In this document: positions 8,584-16,469 of the stretch, in pieces
Layout: the number at the start of each line of letters is the position of its first letter
Position numbering within the stretch: position 1 is the first letter of the stretch
Source of the DNA: Bifidobacterium longum subsp. infantis ATCC 15697 = JCM 1222 = DSM 20088
Lineage (GTDB): Bacteria > Actinomycetota > Actinomycetes > Actinomycetales > Bifidobacteriaceae
DNA: 64,000 nucleotides
Direction of reading: 5' to 3'
Assembly: GCF_000269965.1 (NCBI RefSeq)
Contig: NC_017219.1
Span: forward strand, 2,764,959-2,828,958
The notes under the pieces: generated by a model
Database searches by the model: none
The model's input: the letters and a program-made list of their open reading frames with translations, nothing else
What the model was told of the DNA's origin: nothing
Position numbers and translations under genes: made by a program

Positions 8584-10887
8584 TCACTCCGCCACAGCTT
8601 TGAACAGTACTGCCTGCTGAGGGTGGAGGGACGGGGGACGGATGCCGTAACGCTGCAGGGCTTCGCCGGTCAGGACTACGCCTTCCTCGTTCCACCAGCC
8701 GAGAGTGCTCTGGCCGTTGGTCAGACCGGTCAAATCCAAGCTCGGGTCAAGCGGGCTGACACGGTAGGTGCGCTCGGGGTCAAGTCCGGGCAGATGCACG
8801 GGCGCGGCCGGATAGGTCTGGCTCGTGGTCAGCTGGGTGAAGCGGTAGATGGCGGCGTCACGGTTCGGCATCACCATACCGTCCAGACGCACGGCCGGAT
8901 CGTTGGAGTCGGCGTGCACGCAGGTGTCGATGGCGAACCAGTCGCGGTGCTTCTTGAATTCGGCCACCCACACGGCCAGCTTGGCGAGCGCCTCGTCCGG
9001 CTCCTTCAACAGGTTCCATTCGATGCCCATGTGGCCGAAGAACGCCATGGCCATGCGCAGTTCCTGGCTGGTGGCACGCTGGGTGGAGTGCGCGGGACTG
9101 GCGCCCACGTGCTCGCCCATCATCGCCGGCGGCACCAGCAGCGAGGTGTAGCGCTGGATGTCCGCGCGCTCGACCGGGTCCACGCAGTCGGAGACCCAGA
9201 TACGATCGGCGTGCTCTAGGATGCCAAGATCCACGCGGCCGCCACCAGAGGAGCAGCTTTCGATCTCAAGGCCCGAATGTGCGGTCTTGAGGCCCTTGAA
9301 GATGTTGTAGACGGCAAGGGTCTGCGCGTGCACGGCCGGGCGGCCGGAGCGGCGGGAACCGGGCTCGGTGACGAGCTTGTTGTGGTCCCACTTGATGTAA
9401 TCGATACCAAGCTCGCCGACAAGCTGGTCCATGCAGCCGTAGATGTAGTCGAACGCATCCGGATTGGTCAGATCGAGCACCTGCTGAGTGCGGCCCTGCA
9501 GCGGCAGACGGCCGGCAGTGGGCGAGAGAATCCAATCGGGGTGGTTACGGGCCACATCGGAATCGGGGTTGACCATTTCCGGCTCGAACCACAAGCCGAA
9601 TTCCATACCCTTGGCGTGCACGTAGTCGGCGAGCGCCTTCAGGGACTTCGGGCCATCGGGCCAGACGTCCTGCGCAATCTGCCAGTCACCGAGGCCGGAG
9701 GTGTCGTCGCGGCGGGAACCGAACCAACCGTCATCCACCACGAATCGTTCCACGCCGGAGTCGGCGGCCTTGTCGGCGAGCGCCTTCAGCGTATCGAAGT
9801 TGTGGTCGAAGTACACAGCTTCCCAGGTGTTGAGGATCACCGGACGGCCGTGCGAGAACAGGCGCGGATGCAGGGAGCGCACGTAGGAGTGGAAGCGGGC
9901 GGCGATCTCATTGAGGCCATCGCCATAGGAGCCGAACAGCCACGGGGTGTCGTAGGAGTTCTGGCCTTCGCCGGGGCCGGCGAGCGTCACTTCGCCGCCG
10001 AACAGGAGTTCGCCGCCGCCGATTACGCCGGTCGTGTAGGGCAGACGTTCGGCGGACAGTACGGAGTTGCCGCTCCAGCCCACGTGCACCGAATAGGCGT
10101 CGCCATGCTCGAAGCCGAAACCGGGCACGCCGGCGGTCAGGAGCAGGGATGCGTCGAAGTCAGGGCGGCCGGCGAGCTGCGGCTTTTCGAAACGGCCGAC
10201 GGTCAGCGGCTGGCGCTGCGGACTGCGTTCACGTAGATGGTGACCGGTGGTGGTGAGGATTTCGCCGGCGGATTCGGGCAGCGGGAAGCCGAGCTCGATC
10301 TTGCCGATCTCGAGCGGGGCTCCGGCGTCTGCACCGAACAGGTTGGTTACGGTGGCCTTCTGACGGACCAGGCCGCCGGGGAGCAGTTCGAGGTGCCACT
10401 CGACTTCCACGCCCTGCTCCTCATCGCGCGCGGTGACTATGACGCCGGGCACGCGGACCGGACCGGTGGCACGGGCATGGCCGGCCACATCGGTGTAGCT
10501 TTCGCCGGACACGGCATCGAGGGTGGCTTCCAGCACGCCGCCGGCCTCGATATTGGTCACGGTGAACTTGGGGAAGAGCTCGACGCCGGCGCGGCGCAGC
10601 ACCACGCGCTGCTCGCCGATCCAGCTTTCGGCCTGGGTGGGCAGGATGGACGGCCAAGCGGTGTCGTCGAGCGCGCCGGACACGCGCTGCGGCTTCAGGG
10701 CGTCATAGGCGGCCAGCAGGGTGTCGGGCTTGGCCAGCGGGCGACCCCAGTGGACGATGCGCGGCAGGTCGCTGCCGGCAAACACCAGACCGATCGCCAC
10801 ATTGGCGGCGGGCTGGGTCAGGTAGACGGCGGTGAGTGCGGTACCGTCAGCGGCGGCACCGGTGAAAGTGGAGGTGTTCTCGGCCAT
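8584..10887 (-). CDS. aga: GH36 alpha-galactosidase
   Basis: Cytoplasmic enzyme of 767 residues cleaving alpha-1,6-galactosyl units from raffinose, stachyose and melibiose. The GH36 nucleophile is Asp501 in YIKWDHNK and the acid/base is Asp567 in WVSDCVDPVERADIQ. The GH36-typical stretches FVVDDGWFGSRRDD and ESCSSGGGRVD are intact. Length matches the tetrameric class of about 730-770 residues. The start at 10887 is set by AAGGAGGCAAT immediately upstream; an earlier in-frame ATG at 10923 has no such site. It converges on the ROK gene with one base between stops and no terminator, so antisense interference is possible. Confidence 0.95.
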   Translation of the reverse strand: MAENTSTFTGAAADGTALTAVYLTQPAANVAIGLVFAGSDLPRIVHWGRPLAKPDTLLAAYDALKPQRVSGALDDTAWPSILPTQAESWIGEQRVVLRRAGVELFPKFTVTNIEAGGVLEATLDAVSGESYTDVAGHARATGPVRVPGVIVTARDEEQGVEVEWHLELLPGGLVRQKATVTNLFGADAGAPLEIGKIELGFPLPESAGEILTTTGHHLRERSPQRQPLTVGRFEKPQLAGRPDFDASLLLTAGVPGFGFEHGDAYSVHVGWSGNSVLSAERLPYTTGVIGGGELLFGGEVTLAGPGEGQNSYDTPWLFGSYGDGLNEIAARFHSYVRSLHPRLFSHGRPVILNTWEAVYFDHNFDTLKALADKAADSGVERFVVDDGWFGSRRDDTSGLGDWQIAQDVWPDGPKSLKALADYVHAKGMEFGLWFEPEMVNPDSDVARNHPDWILSPTAGRLPLQGRTQQVLDLTNPDAFDYIYGCMDQLVGELGIDYIKWDHNKLVTEPGSRRSGRPAVHAQTLAVYNIFKGLKTAHSGLEIESCSSGGGRVDLGILEHADRIWVSDCVDPVERADIQRYTSLLVPPAMMGEHVGASPAHSTQRATSQELRMAMAFFGHMGIEWNLLKEPDEALAKLAVWVAEFKKHRDWFAIDTCVHADSNDPAVRLDGMVMPNRDAAIYRFTQLTTSQTYPAAPVHLPGLDPERTYRVSPLDPSLDLTGLTNGQSTLGWWNEEGVVLTGEALQRYGIRPPSLHPQQAVLFKAVAE

Positions 10888-11006
10888 ATTGCCTCCTTCG
10901 ACGTGTGTGGATTGGCATTGCACTACTGGTTTCGATCGTAGAAGAGATGGAATATGTTGCCTTGGTGCCGCGTGTTGGTTGCGTGAGGTAAGTAATGCGT
11001 CCGTGT

Positions 11007-11456
11007 CTATCGCCGCTGAGCGAAGAAATCAGTCAGGATGGACTGACACTCGCCTTCCAACACGCCGCCGTGCACTTCAGGGCTATGGCCGATATGCGGA
11101 TCGCGCGGAATATCCCAAATCGAACCGCATGCACCGAGCTTGGGATCCCAGGCACCGAACGCGATGGTACCGATATGGGTCTGGATGCAGGCACCCGCGC
11201 ACATCGGGCACGGCTCAAGTGTGACGGCCAGCGTGCAATCGGCGAGATTCCAAGCGCCCAAGGCTTGGGCCGCCTGACGCATGGCGATGATTTCGGCGTG
11301 GGCAAGTGGGTCACCATCAGCCTCACGCGTGTTGTATCCGCGCCCGACAATCTGGCCGGCCGCATCCAGCACCACCGCACCAACCGGTACGTCACCAGCG
11401 GCTGCAGCCTGACCGGCCAGTTCCAGTGCGCGACGCATCGCCTCGTCATATTCCAT
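11007..11456 (-). CDS. tadA: tRNA-specific adenosine deaminase
   Basis: Deaminates A34 to inosine in the anticodon of tRNA-Arg(ACG). The 149-residue cytidine-deaminase-fold protein has the zinc motifs HAEIIAM (catalytic Glu) and PCPMCAGA, and the C-terminal GVLEGECQSILTDFFAQRR typical of TadA. I chose MEYDEAMRRAL as start by family length. An in-frame ATG at 11483 would add nine residues, and neither start has a clear ribosome site. The gene stands alone between the GH36 gene and the divergent antiporter. Confidence 0.93.
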   Translation of the reverse strand: MEYDEAMRRALELAGQAAAAGDVPVGAVVLDAAGQIVGRGYNTREADGDPLAHAEIIAMRQAAQALGAWNLADCTLAVTLEPCPMCAGACIQTHIGTIAFGAWDPKLGACGSIWDIPRDPHIGHSPEVHGGVLEGECQSILTDFFAQRR

Positions 11457-11580
11457 ACCAACGAGTGTATGCCTTTTTCTCATATCGTCTCATGATGTGC
11501 ATAATCGGCCGCAATCTTAACGTTTTTCTTCATGGTTCCCATATACTTTTGGTGGAGAAGAGATACGAGAAGGCGGCAAC

Positions 11581-13650
11581 ATGGCGGTATTTGAGCTCAT
11601 CCTATGCATCATTGCGGCGGTGGTGGTGAGCTCGTTTGCCAGTCGCTTCGTGCCCAAAGTCTCCACGCCGCTGGTCCAGATTGTGCTGGGCGTGCTGGTT
11701 ACGTATCTGCCGTTTTTCCCGGATGCAAAGCTCGACCCGGAACTGTTCATGGTGCTGTTTATCGCGCCATTGCTGTATTTGGAAGCCCACGAAATCGATA
11801 AGTCGGCGTTGCTGAAAACGCTGGATCTGAGCCTATCGCTGGCTATCGGACTGGCTATCGTCACGATGGCGGCGGTCGGATTCACTTTGCATGCCGTCTG
11901 GCCGTCCATCACCTTAGCCTCAGCCTTAGCACTCGGCGCGGCACTCGGCCCGACCGATGCGGTGGCCGTCAGCTCCCTCGGTAAAGAAGCCTCGCTGACG
12001 CAGCGTCAGCGCAGCGTGCTCAAAGGCGAGTCGTTGTTCAACGACGCCTCCGGCATTGTCGGCTTCCAGTTCGCACTGGCCGCCGCCTTCACCGGAGAAT
12101 TCGCCGTGGGGCAGGCCGCCGGCGAATTCCTGATGTCCTTCTTCGGCGGCACCCTGTTCGGCCTGGTCATAGCGGCGGCCAACTGGCTGTTCGAAACCGT
12201 GCGGTCCCTGGGCTGGGAGACCACCACCACACGCATTCTGATGGAGCTGTTCCTGCCCTTCCTGCTGTATCTGGGCGCGGAGGAATTCAATGTGTCCGGC
12301 ATTCTGTCGGTGGTGGCCGCTGGCCTGTTCATCCGATTCGACCGTACCGGCGTGGGGCCGAATGTGGCACGTACGAATATCGTTTCCACTTCAGTATGGG
12401 GTGTGCTGAGTTTCTCGCTCAACGGTGCGGTGTTCATTCTTCTGGGCATGCAGCTGCCACGCGCCATGAAAGCCAGCTGGTCCGACCCGTATATCAGCAA
12501 CCTGAAACTCATCGGCATCATCCTGCTGGTGACGCTTGTGGTGATCGCACTGCGGTTCTTCTGGATAGTGGCCATGCTGCGCGTGGCGCGCGACGTGCAT
12601 ACACGGCGACGGCGCAAGATGACCCCCGAACGTTGGCGGTCCGCGACGGTCATGACCTTCGGCGGACCCAAAGGCACCATCACCCTGTCGCTGATGTTCA
12701 CCATCCCGTATTATCTCGCCGGGGGCGCGCCGTTCCCCATGCGCAACGAGTTGATCTTCATCGCATCGGGCGTCATCGTCGTGACGCTGATGCTGGCCAA
12801 TTTCCTGCTGCCTTTGCTTGCACCGAACCGTGGCAAGGATCCCAGCGCCGAGATGATTCCGGTGACCATCGATGTGTTACGCGCCACGGTGGAGGAACTG
12901 ACCGGACGCATCACGCCAGAGAATCGCCGTGCGATTCTGATGGTAATCGACCAGTACACCAAGCGCATCGGGCGATTGCAGCAGCGCATCGGCGATACCG
13001 ATCCTCAGGGATTCGAGCAATTGCAGATCGAAGCGCTGCATTGGGAAAAGGAATTCGTGCGCGACCGGCTTGCCGACACCAAGGCGCATCCAGCGGCGGA
13101 TACGGCCACGCAAGAGCTGAACGTCGAAGCCTGCGAGCGCATGCTTGACCAGATTATGAATACGCTGCGTCACACTTCCACTGATCCTACTTCGGGGCAT
13201 GCGGTATCGCAGATTCGCGGTCGCTTACGCATGTTCCAGCGGCAGATGAGCAACTACGCCAAACGCACGGTGTCCAAGATTCGCCATACCACGCCGTTGG
13301 TGAGCGAGGATCGGATTTTCGCGCGCACCCGCGAACTGCAGGTCGAGGCGATTCATCATGTTATCGGCCAGCTTATTGACGAGATGGGCCAGGATACGTA
13401 CAACACCGAGCATTGTTCGGCGCTGTTGCTGGATTATCGTCGCGCTGCGGCTTCATTGCAGGCACGTCCGAATATGAGCGGCACTACGGAAACCATCACG
13501 CAGGTCGAGGACGTAAAGCGCGAGAGCTACGGCATCGAACTCGGTGTGATTCAGGACATGTACGAAGCCGGCGACATCAACCGAACCCAAGCCCGCTCCC
13601 TGAGGCGCAACATCTACGTTATGCAGGTCGATGCTGATTCCGGCATCTAG
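11581..13650 (+). CDS. CPA1-family sodium/proton antiporter
   Basis: Integral membrane exchanger of 689 residues, expected to extrude Na+ (or K+) for protons and help pH and salt homeostasis. The first 420 residues are a chain of hydrophobic segments with the CPA1 signatures ALGAALGPTDAVAVSSL and GESLFNDASGIVGF, containing the transport aspartates. The last roughly 250 residues are a soluble charged tail (after NRGKDPSAEMIPVTIDVL), as in NhaP/YjcE-type proteins, probably regulatory. It starts with GAAGGCGGCAAC before the ATG. The ion is inferred from family. Confidence 0.88.
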   Translation: MAVFELILCIIAAVVVSSFASRFVPKVSTPLVQIVLGVLVTYLPFFPDAKLDPELFMVLFIAPLLYLEAHEIDKSALLKTLDLSLSLAIGLAIVTMAAVGFTLHAVWPSITLASALALGAALGPTDAVAVSSLGKEASLTQRQRSVLKGESLFNDASGIVGFQFALAAAFTGEFAVGQAAGEFLMSFFGGTLFGLVIAAANWLFETVRSLGWETTTTRILMELFLPFLLYLGAEEFNVSGILSVVAAGLFIRFDRTGVGPNVARTNIVSTSVWGVLSFSLNGAVFILLGMQLPRAMKASWSDPYISNLKLIGIILLVTLVVIALRFFWIVAMLRVARDVHTRRRRKMTPERWRSATVMTFGGPKGTITLSLMFTIPYYLAGGAPFPMRNELIFIASGVIVVTLMLANFLLPLLAPNRGKDPSAEMIPVTIDVLRATVEELTGRITPENRRAILMVIDQYTKRIGRLQQRIGDTDPQGFEQLQIEALHWEKEFVRDRLADTKAHPAADTATQELNVEACERMLDQIMNTLRHTSTDPTSGHAVSQIRGRLRMFQRQMSNYAKRTVSKIRHTTPLVSEDRIFARTRELQVEAIHHVIGQLIDEMGQDTYNTEHCSALLLDYRRAAASLQARPNMSGTTETITQVEDVKRESYGIELGVIQDMYEAGDINRTQARSLRRNIYVMQVDADSGI

Positions 13651-13655
13651 TTTCC

Positions 13656-13682
13656 TTGGCTCCCTTCTCTGAGGGGAGCCAA
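13656..13682. terminator. Short hairpin after the antiporter gene
   Basis: A 9-bp stem TTGGCTCCC / GGGAGCCAA lies just after the antiporter stop and before the convergent esterase stop. There is no good U-tract. The stem sequence GGCTCCC...GGGGAGCC also appears at 37996-38017, suggesting it belongs to a dispersed intergenic hairpin family rather than being a dedicated terminator. Confidence 0.55.
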
Positions 13683-13722
13683 GTTGGGGATTGCTATTTC
13701 CGTTTCCAGTGATGGCGGCTGA

Positions 13723-14481
13723 CTACAGCACGCCAGAAGTAATGTCGTTGTCAAGTAGCCACTGGCGCAAATCGGCGAACTCCTCAAGACTCACATTGTG
13801 ATCCAGACCGTGGTAGCTCTTGGTCTTCAGCCACGTATGCTCTTCCAGCCAAGCGGCGGTGGCGAACAGTTCGTATTTCGGGATTACGCCATCGTTCTTG
13901 CCGTACGTATAGAACACGGGGATATCGTAATCAGCCAGGCGAGAGTCGGCGGGGGCCGTGCCGGGCACCTGACCGGGTGTATTGAAGCCGGACAGGGAGA
14001 CGACGGCCCGGTACCGCTCGGGATTGATACGCAACAAATGCACGGCGACCAGCCCACCTTGTGAAAACCCAAGCGGCACCACGTCACGGTCGGCGGGAAT
14101 GTTGTCGGCCACCCATCGGTCGACTGCTGTGGCGGCGGCATACGCGTCGTAGTCACGATCATCGCCGATAGGCAAGGCATCGTGGAACCACGCGTAGTTG
14201 CCGGGGTCGGGACTGCCCTCACGGGCCGGCGCGAGTGTCAGCGGCCCGCGCAATGCCACGAAGTCGTTATATGGAGCGATGAGGCGCATGATGTCCGCCA
14301 TGTCTTCTTCGCTGGATCCCCATCCATGCAGGCACAGGAACAGCGGATGCGTGGCATGCTGGTCGAAGCCGCCGCGCGAGGTGACGCTGTGTTCCACGGT
14401 GAGTGGCTCGCCAAAACGTCCGGGTACAGTGGTGGATTCGCGGCCGATCAGGGGCTGGCTGGCATTCGCTTCTTTGCTCAT
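13723..14481 (-). CDS. Alpha/beta-hydrolase, phospholipase/carboxylesterase family
   Basis: A cytoplasmic serine esterase of 252 residues in the YpfH/carboxylesterase family. The catalytic serine is in GFSQGG, the aspartate probably in YGKNDGVIP and the histidine in YHGLDHNVS, in the usual order. LFLCLHGWGSSEEDM supplies the oxyanion-hole segment. Natural substrate unknown; related proteins hydrolyse short acyl esters. It is a single gene facing the antiporter. No signal peptide. Confidence 0.82.
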   Translation of the reverse strand: MSKEANASQPLIGRESTTVPGRFGEPLTVEHSVTSRGGFDQHATHPLFLCLHGWGSSEEDMADIMRLIAPYNDFVALRGPLTLAPAREGSPDPGNYAWFHDALPIGDDRDYDAYAAATAVDRWVADNIPADRDVVPLGFSQGGLVAVHLLRINPERYRAVVSLSGFNTPGQVPGTAPADSRLADYDIPVFYTYGKNDGVIPKYELFATAAWLEEHTWLKTKSYHGLDHNVSLEEFADLRQWLLDNDITSGVL

Positions 14482-14599
14482 ACCAATCCAATATAGAGGT
14501 CTTGCGCGCTGTACGAAAAACGATGGACCATGATTTCAATCACATTGGGTAATCCGCGCCGACTCGCCTTGGGACTTTCCAAGGGATACCGGCAATCTA

Positions 14600-15466
14600 T
14601 CAGGCGTTACCGCTGTTTGCGGCTGCGGTGTCTGCGGCTGCGGTGATTGTCTCAAGTTCGCCGCCCCACTGCTGCTGCAGTGCGGTCATCTTGCTGGCCT
14701 CGCCGAACACCATCCAACGTTTGCCGCTCAGCAATCGCCAATCACCTTTCGTTTGCTCATTATCAGCGTATTGGCTCAGCAGTTCGGAAATCTTGCTTTC
14801 GATAGGTGCCCGGCTGATGGCTGCGGACGATTCCGATTCAAAGGACACGAAGGCCACTCTCGGATCAGTGCACATCTGTACGGTGGTGATGCCTGGCAAA
14901 CCGCCCGTATCAAGCCCCTGCCATCCTTCTTTGCACGCGCCGGCAGCTTGTTCTATGCCTTGCTCCATCTGTGCGGTATCTTCGACGGGTGCCTTGTCGT
15001 TCGACTGCTGAATCAGTCCTTCCGGGAACAATACGCCCATGGCCACGCCGATAACCAAGCAAACTATGGCGCACACCAGTGCGATGATGCCGCCCGCACC
15101 CACTCCCCCGTGAGTGGCGTACCGAGGCATGGTAGCTCGCGCAGCGATGACCAGAATCAGGGTGATGCCGATAAGCACCGCCGCCGTCAACGCAATGTAT
15201 CGTCCTGGCACTGCCGTCATAAAGGAAATGGCGTAAGGCGCGATTTCATGAACCGCCGAGGTGGCCGATATCACGACGGCTAGCAGTCCGCTGACAACGG
15301 CAAGTCTGCGGCACAATATCGACGTTGGGCTGCTGGCTTTTGTAGCGGCGAATCGCCGGCCGGCATTCCGCCTGGATGGGCGTCGATTCTGTGCACGACG
15401 TGAGCTGCGCGAATCGTCATACTGACCATCGCCGAAGAAATCGTAGTCCTCATCGTTGCGGACCAT
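14600..15466 (-). CDS. Unknown membrane protein with basic N-terminus
   Basis: I do not recognise a family. The 288-residue protein has an Asp/Arg-rich head (residues 1-50, including RRAQNRRPSRRNAGRR). Three membrane segments follow (LAVVSGLLAVVISATSAV, YIALTAAVLIGITLILVIAA, GIIALVCAIVCLVIGVAMGVL), then a soluble C-terminal part of about 130 residues containing two cysteines (ACKEGW, QMCTDP) that could form a disulfide if extracellular. GGAAGGGGGCACCG precedes the ATG. The gene lies about 100 bases downstream of a terminator that ends a candidate RNA (15552-15672), so that RNA may be its leader. Confidence 0.75.
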   Translation of the reverse strand: MVRNDEDYDFFGDGQYDDSRSSRRAQNRRPSRRNAGRRFAATKASSPTSILCRRLAVVSGLLAVVISATSAVHEIAPYAISFMTAVPGRYIALTAAVLIGITLILVIAARATMPRYATHGGVGAGGIIALVCAIVCLVIGVAMGVLFPEGLIQQSNDKAPVEDTAQMEQGIEQAAGACKEGWQGLDTGGLPGITTVQMCTDPRVAFVSFESESSAAISRAPIESKISELLSQYADNEQTKGDWRLLSGKRWMVFGEASKMTALQQQWGGELETITAAADTAAANSGNA

Positions 15467-15551
15467 CGGTGCCCCCTTCCTGCCGATTACACAGCTAGTG
15501 TACCGCTATGGCTTGGGAATGGCGGTCATTCGGGGGAATGATTCAGGGCAC

Positions 15552-15672
15552 AAAAAAAGAACCCCGGCGGTTGCCCGCCGGGGAGAGAAAGGAGAGAGAA
15601 GAAGAAAGGGGATTCAATTGTCGGGAACTGCTGCGGCTCCTGATCAGCTTTCCGCTGACATCTTTTATATAA
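15552..15672 (-). ncRNA. Candidate small RNA or attenuated leader, pyrimidine-rich
   Basis: On the minus strand an A/T-rich TTATATAA motif (about 15663-15672) is followed by a small hairpin (TCAGC GGAAA GCTGA), then an almost purine-free stretch around 15580-15613, and then a strong rho-independent terminator (9-bp stem 15562-15570 / 15575-15583 plus a T-run). No minus-strand gene lies upstream that would need this terminator. The pyrimidine tract is complementary to GGAG-type ribosome-binding sites. A -35 element is not obvious. It could alternatively be a leader that attenuates the membrane-protein gene starting at 15466. Confidence 0.45.
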
Positions 15673-15825
15673 CCACTGCTTTCTGGGTCTACCTCTAAGT
15701 TTCTCTGAAAAAAACCTGAGAATACTTGCGATTGATGGACCGCGGAAGCGTGAGGAGCCTCTCATGTTTCCGCCCAAGGCGCTAGACTTGAAGGCAGTAT
15801 TTATTTGCCCAAGGAGTTTTTTCAC

Positions 15826-16407
15826 ATGCTGCTGTCCGACCGCGACATTCTCGCCGCACAGTCCGCAGGTCATATCTCACTTGATCCGTGGACCCCCGAA
15901 ATGGTGCAGCCCGCTTCCATCGACGTGCGATTGGATCGGTACTTCCGTTTGTTCAATAACCACGCCTACACATATGTCGATCCGGCGGAAAACCAAGGCG
16001 CACTTACCGAACAGTTCGAGGTGGCTCCCGACGAACCGTGGATTTTGCACCCCGGCGAGTTCGCACTGGGTTCCACGTGGGAATACGTCAAGTTGGACCC
16101 GTCCATTGCCGCCCGCTTGGAAGGCAAGAGCTCACTGGGTCGATTGGGTATTCTGACCCATTCGACTGCGGGCTTCATTGACCCCGGTTTCGAGGGGCAT
16201 ATTACGCTTGAGCTGTCTAATGTGTCGACGCTGCCGGTCAAACTATGGCCTGGCATGAAGATCGGCCAGATGTGCTTCTTCCAGCTGAGCTCGCCCGCTG
16301 AGCACCCTTATGGCTCCAAGGGCACCGGCTCGCATTATCAGGGCCAGCGGGGTCCGACGCCGAGCCGTTCCTACGAGAATTTCTACCGCGCGCACATCGA
16401 CGACTGA
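15826..16407 (+). CDS. dcd: dCTP deaminase
   Basis: Deaminates dCTP to dUTP, supplying dUMP for thymidylate synthesis. The 193-residue trimeric protein carries MLLSDRDI at the start, the GKSSLGRLG motif and [18 protein letters not shown], all hallmark Dcd/Dut-superfamily segments with the catalytic Glu. AAGGAG precedes the chosen ATG by nine bases; an upstream in-frame ATG at 15805 would add residues that contain this ribosome site. Some actinobacterial homologues are bifunctional (deaminase plus dUTPase). Sequence alone does not settle that here. Confidence 0.93.
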   Translation: MLLSDRDILAAQSAGHISLDPWTPEMVQPASIDVRLDRYFRLFNNHAYTYVDPAENQGALTEQFEVAPDEPWILHPGEFALGSTWEYVKLDPSIAARLEGKSSLGRLGILTHSTAGFIDPGFEGHITLELSNVSTLPVKLWPGMKIGQMCFFQLSSPAEHPYGSKGTGSHYQGQRGPTPSRSYENFYRAHIDD

Positions 16408-16469
16408 GCGTTGCGACGTACCATTCGGCCGGCGGATGCCGGCCATTTGCTTAATCCCAAGGAGATGTC

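Noticed and set aside
15590..15670. Bacterial SRP RNA
   Set aside because: A GGAA-containing hairpin is present but the SRP loop consensus and its asymmetric internal loop are not.
15526..15873. 115-codon minus-strand frame overlapping the dcd start
   Set aside because: It overlaps a conserved gene and the terminator region; no family similarity. The RNA interpretation is better.
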